A stretch of DNA of 64,000 bases from JABDQZ01 sp963801985. GTDB taxonomy: Bacteria > Pseudomonadota > Gammaproteobacteria > Chromatiales > Chromatiaceae. How positions within the stretch are numbered: the stretch's first letter is position 1; each line of letters begins with the position of its first letter. A program made the position numbers and the translations under genes. Shown here piece by piece: positions 6,864 through 16,867 of the stretch. The stretch lies in NCBI GenBank assembly GCA_963801985.1, contig CAWDGV010000001.1:62001-126000 (forward strand). The letters run 5' to 3'. Under the pieces are notes generated by a model. That model saw only the letters and a list, made by a program, of their open reading frames with translations, made no database searches and was not told the origin of the DNA.

Positions 6864-9587
6864 ATGGCAATTGCATCGCTACCTCCAATTCACACAGACG
6901 CATTATTCGAACAGTTACGTGCTGGCGGACTGTTGCTGACGGTTAATAACCGACTCGCCAAGCGCTTCACATCCGACTATAGCCAGTGGCAACTGGGACA
7001 GGGGCATACCGTCTGGGAAAGCCCGCAAATCCTGCCCTTGTCTGCCTGGCTGCAGCAGCAGGTGGAATACCTGTCAGACCAGGGGCTGCAGCATGACCAG
7101 GTACTCAATCCCGTCCAGGAAAAACAGTTATGGATCGACCTGATTCAGGAGGATGCCTATAACAGCTACATGATGCAGCCTACGGCTATTGCCCGGCAGG
7201 TTATCCAGGCCTGGCAACTGTTGAAACAATGGCAGATCCCCTTCAGTGCTCTGACAGCTTCAGAAACACCGGAGACAGATGCCCTGCTGAAATGGTCGAA
7301 AAAATTTGAACAGCGCTGTCAGCAAAATAACTGGCTCAGCCAGACTTTAGTCATTTCACGGGTCTCTGAAGCCATTGCACAACAACAATGCCAACTGGCA
7401 GAGATTATTGTGTTTGCCGGCTTTGAAGATCCGAACAAGCTTCATCAACAGTTGATTGACTGCCTGGTCAGCCAAAACTGTCAGCTGAGCCAATACCAGC
7501 ACCAGTCGATTAACCAGACAATTCGACGCACCTCCGGAACGGATTTTTCTGAAGAATTACAGGCTGCAGCCAACTGGGCAAAGCAACTGCTGCTGCAATC
7601 CACCGATAAAAAAATCTGCATCGTGGTTCCCTCGCTGAATGAAAACAGGCAGTCTGTCTATCACTGTTTTGAACGAACATTGCATCCGGAACGAATTGCA
7701 GCTCCACCTTATCAACATAAAAACCTGTTTAACCTGTCGCTGGGCCTGCCCTTATCACAATATCCCCTGGTCCATGATGCATTGGCGGTTCTCAGGCTGC
7801 TGCAACCCACTTTTTCGCTGGCTGAAATCAGCCGGATCTTGAATGCGACCTACCTGTTCAAACAACAGAACAGCCATGTATTGATGGCCAAAATTGACCT
7901 GCTTCTGCGCGACTTTGGCAGACAGCAATGGAGCCTGAAAGCGCTGATCAGTTTTTTCAGGAAAAAGCAGCCTGACATCAGTTACCTGTCCGACCTGCAA
8001 TGGATCAAACAGCTGGAAAAAATCCAGGAACTCAGGGATAACAGCCACTCGGGGCAATCTCCCGAAAACTGGGCGAAACTGTTCCTGGCAACCTGGAAGG
8101 TTGTTGGCTGGCCCGGAAGTCGCACACTCGACAGCGCTGAATACCAGCAGTCAGAACGTTTGCTCAGGCTGGTCAGTGAATTCCGCCAGGTCCAGCAGGT
8201 CAAAACAGAACTTTCATTATCCGAAGCCGGCAGCATCCTGTTACAGATGGCCAACGAGCTGGTCTTCCAGGTGCAGTCTGATGATGCACCCGTGCAGGTC
8301 AGTGGTTTACTGGAAGCTGCTGACCAGCAGTTTGATTACCTGTGGCTGACCGGGCTGGATGACCAGACCTTACCGGCGCGCTCATCACCCAACCCTTTCA
8401 TCCCCATCGCTGTGCAGCAAAAATATGGTATTCCGCATTGCTCAACAGAACGTGAACAGCTGTTTGCCAGCAACATGCTGAGGCTGTTTATTCAAAATGC
8501 CAGGGAGGTCGTTTTAAGTCATGCGCAACGTGAGCAAGACCGGGAACTCAGGCCAACACCGTTACTTTCATCTCTGATCAAAGACGGCTATCAGATTGAA
8601 GCTGGCAAGATATCTGACAACGAAACTGACAATAGTGAAAAGCCGGAACTGGAAATCTACAGCGACAGGCAAATGCCGCCTATCCCTGTCGGGAAAAATG
8701 TCAGGGGTGGTGCAGCCATTTTAACCCAGCAGGCACAATGTCCTTTCATGGCCAATGCCAGTTTCCGTTTAGGCGCAACGGAACCACAGGCTGAATACGA
8801 TGGTGTCAGTCCACTGGAGCGGGGCAACCAGCTACACCTGGCGATGGAAAAAATCTGGCAACAGTTGCGGACTCAACAGCAGTTGTTGGCGTTGACCGAA
8901 GAGCAATTGCAGCTACTCATCCAGCAGGTTGTTGAAGATGTATTGACAGTTCAGCGCTACAAGCGTCCCGACCTTTACCAGGAACATTTCCACCAACTGG
9001 AAAAGCAACGCCTGCACAAACTGATCAATGACTGGATGGTACTGGAAAAACAACGACCGGCCAGTTTCAGTGTGATCGAAATGGAACAGGATAAAACCAT
9101 CGAAATTGGTGGCCTGGTGATTAAAACCAAGGCCGACAGGGTTGACCTGCTCGACTCCGGTGAGCGGATTATCCTCGATTATAAAACCGGTAAAATGGCC
9201 AACAGTCGTTCCTGGGTGGAAGACAATATCCGTGAACCCCAACTACCGCTTTACAGCCTGTTTGAACAACATCAGCTGGCAGCACTGGCGCTGGCCAAAA
9301 TCAATGAAAAACAGTCGCAGTTTAATGGCCTGTCACAACATGACAAGCTGCTTCCCGGCATCAAGGCATTCAAATTACCCGAGCATTTTCAAGCAACTTC
9401 TGATCAAGAAAATGACCCCTGGAAACTGTTAAGGCAACACTGGCAAAAACAACTCACTTCGCTGGCCGAATCCTTCCGCCAGGGCGAGGCGCGGATTAAT
9501 CCTGCCGATTGTAACTTCTGTCCCTACCCCGCCTTGTGTCGTAAACACGAGCTGGCGAATCTACCAGTCGAAGAGGACATTGCATGA
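6864..9587 (+). CDS. AddB-like PD-(D/E)XK nuclease, DNA repair
   Basis: This 907-residue protein matches the gammaproteobacterial AddB-like family that pairs with an AddA-like helicase. The C-terminal third carries a nuclease domain: LERGNQLHLAMEKIW (about 660), IKTKADRVDLLD, and ILDYKTGKM (the D...DYK catalytic motif, about 770). Four cysteines in the AddB arrangement (one in AQCPF, three in DCNFCPYPALC near the C-terminus) should hold an Fe-S cluster. The N-terminal part resembles an inactivated helicase, as in AddB. The stop overlaps the next start as ATGA, so the two are co-translated. The role inferred is processing of double-strand breaks. Confidence 0.85.
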   Translation: MAIASLPPIHTDALFEQLRAGGLLLTVNNRLAKRFTSDYSQWQLGQGHTVWESPQILPLSAWLQQQVEYLSDQGLQHDQVLNPVQEKQLWIDLIQEDAYNSYMMQPTAIARQVIQAWQLLKQWQIPFSALTASETPETDALLKWSKKFEQRCQQNNWLSQTLVISRVSEAIAQQQCQLAEIIVFAGFEDPNKLHQQLIDCLVSQNCQLSQYQHQSINQTIRRTSGTDFSEELQAAANWAKQLLLQSTDKKICIVVPSLNENRQSVYHCFERTLHPERIAAPPYQHKNLFNLSLGLPLSQYPLVHDALAVLRLLQPTFSLAEISRILNATYLFKQQNSHVLMAKIDLLLRDFGRQQWSLKALISFFRKKQPDISYLSDLQWIKQLEKIQELRDNSHSGQSPENWAKLFLATWKVVGWPGSRTLDSAEYQQSERLLRLVSEFRQVQQVKTELSLSEAGSILLQMANELVFQVQSDDAPVQVSGLLEAADQQFDYLWLTGLDDQTLPARSSPNPFIPIAVQQKYGIPHCSTEREQLFASNMLRLFIQNAREVVLSHAQREQDRELRPTPLLSSLIKDGYQIEAGKISDNETDNSEKPELEIYSDRQMPPIPVGKNVRGGAAILTQQAQCPFMANASFRLGATEPQAEYDGVSPLERGNQLHLAMEKIWQQLRTQQQLLALTEEQLQLLIQQVVEDVLTVQRYKRPDLYQEHFHQLEKQRLHKLINDWMVLEKQRPASFSVIEMEQDKTIEIGGLVIKTKADRVDLLDSGERIILDYKTGKMANSRSWVEDNIREPQLPLYSLFEQHQLAALALAKINEKQSQFNGLSQHDKLLPGIKAFKLPEHFQATSDQENDPWKLLRQHWQKQLTSLAESFRQGEARINPADCNFCPYPALCRKHELANLPVEEDIA

Positions 9588-12500
9588 ACGCACCCATCGC
9601 CGATCAGCAACAGCGTGAGCAGGCACTGGATATCTCGCGTTCGTTCATTGTGCAGGCACCTGCCGGCTCTGGCAAAACCGAGCTGATCAGCCAGCGCTAC
9701 CTGGCATTACTGGCAGTATCTGACCGGCCCGAGTCCGTATTGGCCATTACTTTCACACGCAAGGCAGCCAGTGAAATGCGCCTGCGTATTCTCAATGCAC
9801 TGGAAGCGGCAGAACAACCGGCTCCCGACGAGGCTCACAAGCTCAAGACCTGGCAACTGGCCAGGACAGCACTTGATAGAGACCAGCAGCTGAACTGGCA
9901 ACTGCTAAACAACCCGGGACGCTTGCAGGTCGTTACGATTGACAGTTTTAATGCCAGCCTTACAAGACAAATGCCCTTGTTATCCAAAATGGGAGCAACC
10001 GTAGCACCTGTTGATAAGCCTCAACCCCTGTTTCTCGAAGCTGCCCGGCGCACTTTAAAAGAAGTTGAGTCCAGACAATGGCAGGCAGATCTTGCGATTC
10101 TCATGCTGCACCTGGGAAACAATGTTGAACGTATCCAGCAACTTCTGGTGAGCATGCTGGCCAGGCGTGATCAGTGGCTGCGTCACCTGGCAGGTTCGAA
10201 CCTGTCACAAGATGCGCAAAACAGTTCCCGTCGCGGTGAGCTGGAACAGGCACTTTACCAGCTGGTTGAAGATCATTTAAGCAAGCTGCAGCAAGCCATC
10301 CCGGCTGGCCTGGCTGAGGAACTCGAAGCACTGGCAGAGTTTGCTGCGCAGCATGTTGATAGCGGGAAAAAGCCCAATATCGCGCTCTGGCTTGAACCTC
10401 CAGCCGCATCATTGGGCAACCAGCCGGAACAGCTGGAATACTGGCAGGCATTAGCCGAACTGTTGTTGACCGACAAGGATGAACCACGCAAAAGAATTGA
10501 TAAAACCATCGGCTTCCCCGCAGCCAGCTCGGAAAAAGACCCGCAACGCAAAAGCCAGTTGCAACTGTCGAAAGAAGCGTTAACTGCAGTAATTAATGAA
10601 GTGGCAGCTGATGCAGAACTGGTCAAGCTGTTTGCCAACCTGCGCAACATGCCTGCCCTCGGTTATACCGATCCACAATGGCAACTGCTAGCAGCACTCA
10701 GTCGTATCCTGTTGCTCAGTGCCGCCCACCTGCGCATCGTCTTCAGTGAACAGGGACAAACAGACTTTGCCGAGATAGCCCAGTCGGCCCTGCAGGCGCT
10801 GGGTAATGAAACAGAGCCAACCGAACTGGCAATGATCCTGGATTACCAGCTGCAGCATATCCTGGTTGATGAATTTCAGGATACCTCCCAGGGCCAGTTC
10901 CAACTGCTGCAGAAACTCACACATGACTGGCAGGCGGATGAAGGTAAAACCCTGTTCCTGGTGGGTGACCCGATGCAGTCGATTTACCGCTTTCGTGAAG
11001 CTGAAGTCGGTCTTTACCTTAAAGCCCGTCAACAGGGTATTGGCAACATCCGGCTTGATCCTCTTTACCTGCAGGTCAACTTCCGTTCCCAGCAGGGTAT
11101 CGTTGAATGGGTCAATCATCACCTGCAGTCAGCCTTTGCCCAGCAGGAAGATATCAGCACCGGAGCTGTCACTTACAGCGCTTCGGTCCCCTACCATGTG
11201 AAGCTCGAACAACAGGCTGTCATATTGCACAGCTATATTGAACGTGATGACAGCCTGGAAGCCGATGCAGTTACCCAGGTTGTTGCACAATCACTGCAAT
11301 CTGACAGTGAAGACAGCATTGCCATCCTGGTGCGTAGCCGTAACCATCTGCTGGAAATTATCGAGGCTCTCAAAACTGCCGGCATTGCTTTTCAGGCGGT
11401 TGATCTTGACCCGCTGCAGGAACAGCGGGCCGTGATAGATCTGTATACCCTCACCCGCGCATTACATCATTTTGGTGACCGCCTCTACTGGCTGGCTTTA
11501 TTACGAGCCCCCTGGTGCGGACTTTCGCTGGAGGACCTGCTGGCTATCGCCGAGGGGCCTGACCCGATTATCTGGAACAATTGTCTCGATAACCGTGTTC
11601 AATCTACTCTCTCTGACACTGGCAGAATGCGTTTACTACGCCTGGTCAGCCTACTATCACCCTTCCTGGAACAGCGGGGCCGCCTGTCGTTAAAGAGCTG
11701 GACGGAGTCCATCTGGTTTGCGCTGGGCGGACAGGCAATCTATACAGAGAAGACCGACACACAGGCCATTAGCGGCTACCTTGACCTGCTGGAAAAACAT
11801 GAGCAGGGAGGTCGCATCCATGAACTGGCCTTGTTCAATGATGCCCTGGCAGGCCTGTATGCACCACCTGACAGCCTGGCCGATGGCCGGCTGCAAATCA
11901 TGACCATCCATAAATCCAAGGGACTGGAGTTTGGCACCGTCATTTTGCCGGGACTTGGCCGGGCTGGTAAACATGATGAAGCCGGCCTGCTTGAATGGCT
12001 GGAACGACCTAACCGGTTTGGTGATATGGATCTGCTGATGTCTCCCATCAAGGCATCGGAAACGGATAAAAATGACAGCATCAGCCAAAGTCTTAAAGCG
12101 ATAAATAAAGAAAAAGCCCGCCATGAATTAACGCGCCTGCTGTACGTTGCATTAACCCGCAGTAAAAACCATTTACACCTGTTCGCCCATGCCCGGCTGG
12201 ATAGAAATGGTCAGGCCAAGGCAGAGAGCCACAGCCTGCTGGCCATTCTCTGGCCCCAGCTTTCGGAACACTTTAACCCTGAAGTACACAAGCCGTTACA
12301 ACATGATGAAACAAAAGCCACGCAAACTGATCAGTATTTGCAACGCATTCCGCCTGGCTGGATGCCAGCCATTCCCCTGGAATTACCGGTTAAAAACCAA
12401 CAATCATCGGTATTAAGTGATACTGGGCAGACTGACGTCGAATTTGACTGGGCCACTGAAACTGCGCGGCATGTTGGGACCTTGACGCATCGTTACCTGC

Positions 12501-12985
12501 AACAGATAGCTGATTCAAGACTGCATGACTGGCATGCAAGCAAATTGGAACAGTATAAAACGGCAATCAGCAATGGACTGAAAAACCTGGGTACCGATAG
12601 TAACGAACTGGCGATGGCTACAGAAAAAGTCCTCGCTGCTTTAAAACATGCGCTATCAGATGAACGTGGCTTGTGGATACTGGATAAGCATTTGCAGGCA
12701 GAAAATGAATACGCCCTGACGGCACACGAAGGTAATGAGTTCAAACGCTTCATCATCGACAGAACCTTTGTTGATGAAAACAACATCCGCTGGATTATCG
12801 ATTATAAAACCGGTAGCCATGAAGGTAGTGACAAGGACTTTTTCCTGGACCGTGAACAGCAACGCTATCAGCCGCAACTCGAACATTATGCTGCGCTGAT
12901 GCAACAGCTTGATGCCAGAACAATCAAGCTTGGTCTATATTTTCCAATGTTAAAAGGCTGGCGAGAATGGCAGTATGCCGAATAA
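9584..12985 (+). CDS. AddA-like UvrD-family helicase-nuclease
   Basis: This 1133-residue protein has the superfamily 1 helicase motifs in order: Walker A APAGSGKTELIS (about 24), TFTRKAASEMRLRI, Walker B HILVDEFQDTSQ (about 425), GDPMQSIYRFREAEVGLY, TIHKSKGLEFGTVILPGL (about 775), and RLLYVALTRSKNHLHLF. A C-terminal nuclease domain ends with RWIIDYKTGS. It would unwind and resect broken DNA ends together with the upstream AddB-like subunit, with which it overlaps by 4 bp. Length and motifs look complete. It is not RecB by partner context, because no recC or recD is nearby. Confidence 0.88.
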   Translation: MNAPIADQQQREQALDISRSFIVQAPAGSGKTELISQRYLALLAVSDRPESVLAITFTRKAASEMRLRILNALEAAEQPAPDEAHKLKTWQLARTALDRDQQLNWQLLNNPGRLQVVTIDSFNASLTRQMPLLSKMGATVAPVDKPQPLFLEAARRTLKEVESRQWQADLAILMLHLGNNVERIQQLLVSMLARRDQWLRHLAGSNLSQDAQNSSRRGELEQALYQLVEDHLSKLQQAIPAGLAEELEALAEFAAQHVDSGKKPNIALWLEPPAASLGNQPEQLEYWQALAELLLTDKDEPRKRIDKTIGFPAASSEKDPQRKSQLQLSKEALTAVINEVAADAELVKLFANLRNMPALGYTDPQWQLLAALSRILLLSAAHLRIVFSEQGQTDFAEIAQSALQALGNETEPTELAMILDYQLQHILVDEFQDTSQGQFQLLQKLTHDWQADEGKTLFLVGDPMQSIYRFREAEVGLYLKARQQGIGNIRLDPLYLQVNFRSQQGIVEWVNHHLQSAFAQQEDISTGAVTYSASVPYHVKLEQQAVILHSYIERDDSLEADAVTQVVAQSLQSDSEDSIAILVRSRNHLLEIIEALKTAGIAFQAVDLDPLQEQRAVIDLYTLTRALHHFGDRLYWLALLRAPWCGLSLEDLLAIAEGPDPIIWNNCLDNRVQSTLSDTGRMRLLRLVSLLSPFLEQRGRLSLKSWTESIWFALGGQAIYTEKTDTQAISGYLDLLEKHEQGGRIHELALFNDALAGLYAPPDSLADGRLQIMTIHKSKGLEFGTVILPGLGRAGKHDEAGLLEWLERPNRFGDMDLLMSPIKASETDKNDSISQSLKAINKEKARHELTRLLYVALTRSKNHLHLFAHARLDRNGQAKAESHSLLAILWPQLSEHFNPEVHKPLQHDETKATQTDQYLQRIPPGWMPAIPLELPVKNQQSSVLSDTGQTDVEFDWATETARHVGTLTHRYLQQIADSRLHDWHASKLEQYKTAISNGLKNLGTDSNELAMATEKVLAALKHALSDERGLWILDKHLQAENEYALTAHEGNEFKRFIIDRTFVDENNIRWIIDYKTGSHEGSDKDFFLDREQQRYQPQLEHYAALMQQLDARTIKLGLYFPMLKGWREWQYAE

Positions 12986-13115
12986 ACAATGACACAGTCC
13001 GGTCGCATCAACGCGATTTCTGCTGCTGTTTTTACGCAAAATCCGTAACCAATCAAGCCAAGACTGGCACGAAACCTGCATTTTTCATGCTAAAGATGGA
13101 AAAACGTTAACTGCT

Positions 13116-13523
13116 ATGAAAACAATAACTGCCAAACACCTGGTCACTGCGCTGGTCCTGGGCCTTAGCACATCCGCGGCCGCCTCCAACTTCAATCTTG
13201 ATAAACTGCCGCATTTCCACCGTGAAAACTTACCCGTCAAGCCGGATGAAGCAATGCTGGCGAGAAGTTGCGAGGAACTGGATGAGGCGATTACTTACCT
13301 GATTCCGGCAACCTACCAGTACAAACCTGACTTTTATGATGACAAGTATAATGGCGCTTCTGTCTGGGCCACCACCATTGATGGTCTTACTGATGTTGCC
13401 TGGCTTTACCTGCCCTACTCCTGGTTTATCGGCTACCAGGAAGAAGGACGCCAGCACCAGGCCTTCTACCAGATTGAAAAATTACGTCATGCCAAGGCCA
13501 TCAAGCATTGCTACGTGCAATAA
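13116..13523 (+). CDS. Small exported protein of unknown function
   Basis: This 135-residue protein begins with a clear signal peptide (KHLVTALVLGLSTSAAAS, cleavage likely after AAA-S). The mature part has two cysteines (RSCEELDEAIT and IKHCYVQ), which could form a disulfide in the periplasm, and is rich in aromatic residues (AWLYLPYSWFIGY). I do not recognise a family. It lies between the addA-like gene and the oppositely oriented pgi, and its stop is only 14 bp from the pgi stop. Confidence 0.65.
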   Translation: MKTITAKHLVTALVLGLSTSAAASNFNLDKLPHFHRENLPVKPDEAMLARSCEELDEAITYLIPATYQYKPDFYDDKYNGASVWATTIDGLTDVAWLYLPYSWFIGYQEEGRQHQAFYQIEKLRHAKAIKHCYVQ

Positions 13524-13537
13524 GGAAATATTGCTGC

Positions 13538-15178
13538 CTAGTCCAGGTTGAAGAAATATTTCATTTGCCCCAGCGTTGAGCTGTCATGATCTTCATTCAG
13601 GGTACCTTCTTCCAACTCGGCACGGATGCGGGTTGCCAGCTTTTTGCCAAGTTCAACACCCCACTGGTCAAAAGAATTAACATTCCAGATCACACCCTGT
13701 ACAAAAACCTTGTGCTCATACATCGCCAGCATGGCACCCAGGCGCCTCGGACTAAGCTCATCCATGATGATCGCGTTGGTTGGCCGGTTACCTGGAAACA
13801 CTTTGTGCGGCAGGATTTCCTCGATACGCTCATCAGACAGGCCTTCCTGCTGCATCTCCGCGCGCGCTTCCTCGGCAGTCAGACCACGCATTAATGCCTC
13901 TGTCTGCGCCATGAAGGTCGCCAACAGGGAGATATGGTGTTTTTTCTCGGTGGCGCCACTGCGCACAGCCGCAATAAAGTCAGCCGGCACCAGTTTGCCG
14001 CCCTGGTGCAATAACTGGAAAAAGGCGTGCTGACCGTCAGCACCGGAGCCACCCCATACGATCGGTGAGGTGCTATAAGTCACCACCTCGCCATCACGAG
14101 TTGTCCCCTTGCCATTACTTTCCATGTCCACCTGTTGCAGGTACTGGGGCAGGAAACGCAGATACCAGTTATACGGCAGGATGGCATGAGTTTCTGCACC
14201 GGCAAAGTTGCCATACCAGATACCCAGCAAAGCCAGTATCACCGGCATGTTTTCAGAAAAGCGTGCACGCCGAAAATGATCATCCATCATCTGTGCGCCG
14301 TCGAGCAGTTCATAAAAACGCTCCATGCCGATACCCAGTGCAATGGAAAGACCGATAGAGGACCAGAGTGAGTAACGGCCGCCAACCCAGTCCCAGAATC
14401 CAAAAATGTTGCGCTCGTCGATACCAAAGTCAGTGACTACCCTGATATTGGTGGAAACAGCAACAAAGTGTTTGGCAACAGCTTTGGGCTCATTTTCGAA
14501 CGCCGCGCAAAGCCATTCACGAGCATAGGCCGCGTTGGTCATGGTCTCCTGCGTGGTAAAGGTTTTCGACGAAATGATAAAAAGCGTCGTAGCCGGATCC
14601 AGGTTTTTCAGGGTTTCACGCAAATGCAGGATATCCACGTTGGAAACGAAGTGCAGGTTTAATTTCGTACTGTGATAGTGCCTTAATGCCTCGGTCACCA
14701 TCATTGGACCCAGGTGGGAGCCACCAATGCCGATATTGACGATATCCCGAATAGGCTTACCACTGAAGCCGGTCCATTTTCCGGAACGTACCTGGCGCAC
14801 AAACAGTCCCATTTTTGCCAGCACATCAGTGACAGCCGTACTGACATCCTCACCTTCCACCCACATCGGGTCACCGCAGTAGTTCCTCAAGGCAACGTGC
14901 ATGGCAGCCCGGTCTTCAGAATTATTGATTTTTTCACCGGCAAACATGCGCTTGATCCAGCTCTTTAAATCCGCTTTTTCAGCCAGCTGGTTAAGCAGGT
15001 CCAGGGTTTCTTCAGTAATACGGTTTTTGGAGTAATCCAGCAAAAGTCCACAGGCCTGCAGGGACATATTGTCAAAACGGTTTTTATCCTGGTCAAACAG
15101 ATCGCGCATATGCACATCGCGCATATCATCCCAGTGTGACTGCAAAGAGTTCCATTCATCGGTGTTGGTAATTTTCAC
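13538..15178 (-). CDS. pgi: Glucose-6-phosphate isomerase
   Basis: This 546-residue protein has the family length and interconverts glucose-6-phosphate and fructose-6-phosphate. Signatures include the sugar-phosphate site IVNIGIGGSHLGPMMVTEAL (about 150), ISSKTFTTQETMTNA (about 205), FGFWDWVGGRYSLWSSIGLS (about 265), and the C-terminal EHKVFVQGVIWNVNSFDQWG with GVELGKKLA. It is transcribed divergently from the glycogen-synthase-like gene, with 184 bp between the starts that must hold both promoters. It links to central carbon metabolism. Confidence 0.97.
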   Translation of the reverse strand: MKITNTDEWNSLQSHWDDMRDVHMRDLFDQDKNRFDNMSLQACGLLLDYSKNRITEETLDLLNQLAEKADLKSWIKRMFAGEKINNSEDRAAMHVALRNYCGDPMWVEGEDVSTAVTDVLAKMGLFVRQVRSGKWTGFSGKPIRDIVNIGIGGSHLGPMMVTEALRHYHSTKLNLHFVSNVDILHLRETLKNLDPATTLFIISSKTFTTQETMTNAAYAREWLCAAFENEPKAVAKHFVAVSTNIRVVTDFGIDERNIFGFWDWVGGRYSLWSSIGLSIALGIGMERFYELLDGAQMMDDHFRRARFSENMPVILALLGIWYGNFAGAETHAILPYNWYLRFLPQYLQQVDMESNGKGTTRDGEVVTYSTSPIVWGGSGADGQHAFFQLLHQGGKLVPADFIAAVRSGATEKKHHISLLATFMAQTEALMRGLTAEEARAEMQQEGLSDERIEEILPHKVFPGNRPTNAIIMDELSPRRLGAMLAMYEHKVFVQGVIWNVNSFDQWGVELGKKLATRIRAELEEGTLNEDHDSSTLGQMKYFFNLD

Positions 15179-15362
15179 TTAAGAGTTCCTGCTGTGAGTT
15201 ATTGCCGCGAAGTTTACAAGCCTGCATGCCCGATTTCCATCCGCACGCCAATCCAGGATTGGATTTTGTGCAATTTTATGACCAAAACCACAATTTTTCA
15301 GGCAAAATAGACTATCCTTGCTGGAATGCTGAAAAAAATAACGACACAAGATTCAATCAGCC

Positions 15363-16856
15363 ATGAAAATACTTTTTGCCTGCAGTGAATATTTCCCGCT
15401 TACCCGTACCAACGATGTTGCTGACTTTGCCGCCGGCCTGACTGGCACAATTGGCCAGTTATCCCATGATATACGGGTTATCATGCCGGCGTATCCCGAG
15501 GCCGTGAATGCGGCACGCCCGCTCGAAACCTTGACCACCCTGGAGTTTGCCGGTTGCGACGAGACCATCAGGTTACTCAAGGGTAAAATTGCGGGACAGA
15601 CTTTCCCGGTTTACCTGGTGGATGCTCCAGGCTTGTTTGCAAGGCATGGACATCCTTACAAGGATGCCAAGGGCTCTCTTCGCCGTGACAATCTCAAGCG
15701 TTTTGCCCTGTTTAGCCAGGCAGTCTCCATGATTGCACTCAACCATGCCGGCCTTTCCTGGCGTCCGGATATTGTACACTGCAATGACTGGCAGACAGGA
15801 CTGATCCCTGCATTACTCGCACAGGACTGGAACCGGCCTGCCACTGTTTTCAGCAATCATCAGATCTCCACCATTGAGGCTCATGCCTTGGCAGAACTGG
15901 ATGAGCTGAAATTACCCGCTGTAATCAAGCACAGTGCCAACTGCCAGATTGGTGGATTGTTCTCAACGCTTAAAGCCGGTATCAGTTATTCCGACGTGGT
16001 AGTCAGCAGCAGTGAAACTTTTGCTTCCCGGTACGAGTCATTGCCTATCGCCGATGAATTAAAGTCAGCCTTCAGGAAGCTGGGAGACCGTTTCATTGGC
16101 ATTCAGCCTGCACTGGATGAAAACCGCTGGAGCCCGGTCAATGATGAATATATTCAACAGCCATTTGATACGGCGACATTTGAGCTCAAATCCCGCAATA
16201 AGTTGGCTTTGCAACAGCGTTTCAAGCTACCTGAAACTGCTGCCCCCATCACCATTACGGTATTCGATGAAATCACCGAGTTCCGGGATAATGACGAACT
16301 GATTCAAAGCGTTGTTTTGCAAGACCTGCTCCAGGAAGAAAACTGCCAGCTGATTTTGTGCTGTGACACGCTTAAACCCGGCCCAATCCTGAACAACCTG
16401 GCACAAAGTTACCCACAACAGGTGAGTATTTGCCTGCAACCCGATGAAGAGGATCTGCATTACCTGGTAGCTGGTTCTGATGCCGCGGTCTTTTCCAATG
16501 AAAAACGCCTGACCCGTCTGCTACCTGATGCCTGTTGGCACTACGGGACAGCAACTGTACTGGGTAATACACTTGAAAGTCACGTCGGCATTATCGATGC
16601 AACATCGGAAAACCTGATGCGCAATACAGCTAATGCCTTTATGTACAAAAACACCCTGGTTGGAGAAATGTTGCCCACCATGCAACGCATGACCCGGTAT
16701 TACCATAGAACGGGCCCCTGGTGGAAAAAGCTGGCCATTAATATCATGGACCAGGCGGCAATAAAACCACAGGCGGCTATCCAGTCTGCACACCAATATC
16801 TTGAATGCTATCAATTTGCGATAGATAATCCTGCTTCAAACCCCGACCAGAACTAG
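15363..16856 (+). CDS. Degenerate glycogen/starch synthase-like (GT5) protein
   Basis: The N-terminal half follows the glycogen synthase plan: MKILFACSEYFPL, DIRVIMPAYPEA, DIVHCNDWQTGLIPALL, FSNHQ, and DENRWSPVNDEYI...KLALQQRFKL. The ADP-glucose-binding KTGGL is replaced by RTNDV, the SRLxxQKG segment is absent, and the C-terminal RFEPCGL region with its catalytic Glu cannot be found (the aligned part reads SNEKRLTRLLPDACWHYG). It therefore looks like a GT5-fold protein that has lost known catalytic residues, although the 497-residue frame is intact. It may be regulatory or act on another substrate. It lies 11 bp upstream of ppc and is probably co-transcribed with it. Confidence 0.75.
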   Translation: MKILFACSEYFPLTRTNDVADFAAGLTGTIGQLSHDIRVIMPAYPEAVNAARPLETLTTLEFAGCDETIRLLKGKIAGQTFPVYLVDAPGLFARHGHPYKDAKGSLRRDNLKRFALFSQAVSMIALNHAGLSWRPDIVHCNDWQTGLIPALLAQDWNRPATVFSNHQISTIEAHALAELDELKLPAVIKHSANCQIGGLFSTLKAGISYSDVVVSSSETFASRYESLPIADELKSAFRKLGDRFIGIQPALDENRWSPVNDEYIQQPFDTATFELKSRNKLALQQRFKLPETAAPITITVFDEITEFRDNDELIQSVVLQDLLQEENCQLILCCDTLKPGPILNNLAQSYPQQVSICLQPDEEDLHYLVAGSDAAVFSNEKRLTRLLPDACWHYGTATVLGNTLESHVGIIDATSENLMRNTANAFMYKNTLVGEMLPTMQRMTRYYHRTGPWWKKLAINIMDQAAIKPQAAIQSAHQYLECYQFAIDNPASNPDQN

Positions 16857-16867
16857 CAGGTATTATT

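Noticed and set aside
8913..9242. Long antisense ORFs inside the addB-like and addA-like genes
   Set aside because: They are frame shadows with no motifs, start sites or homology, while the sense frames carry complete helicase/nuclease motifs.
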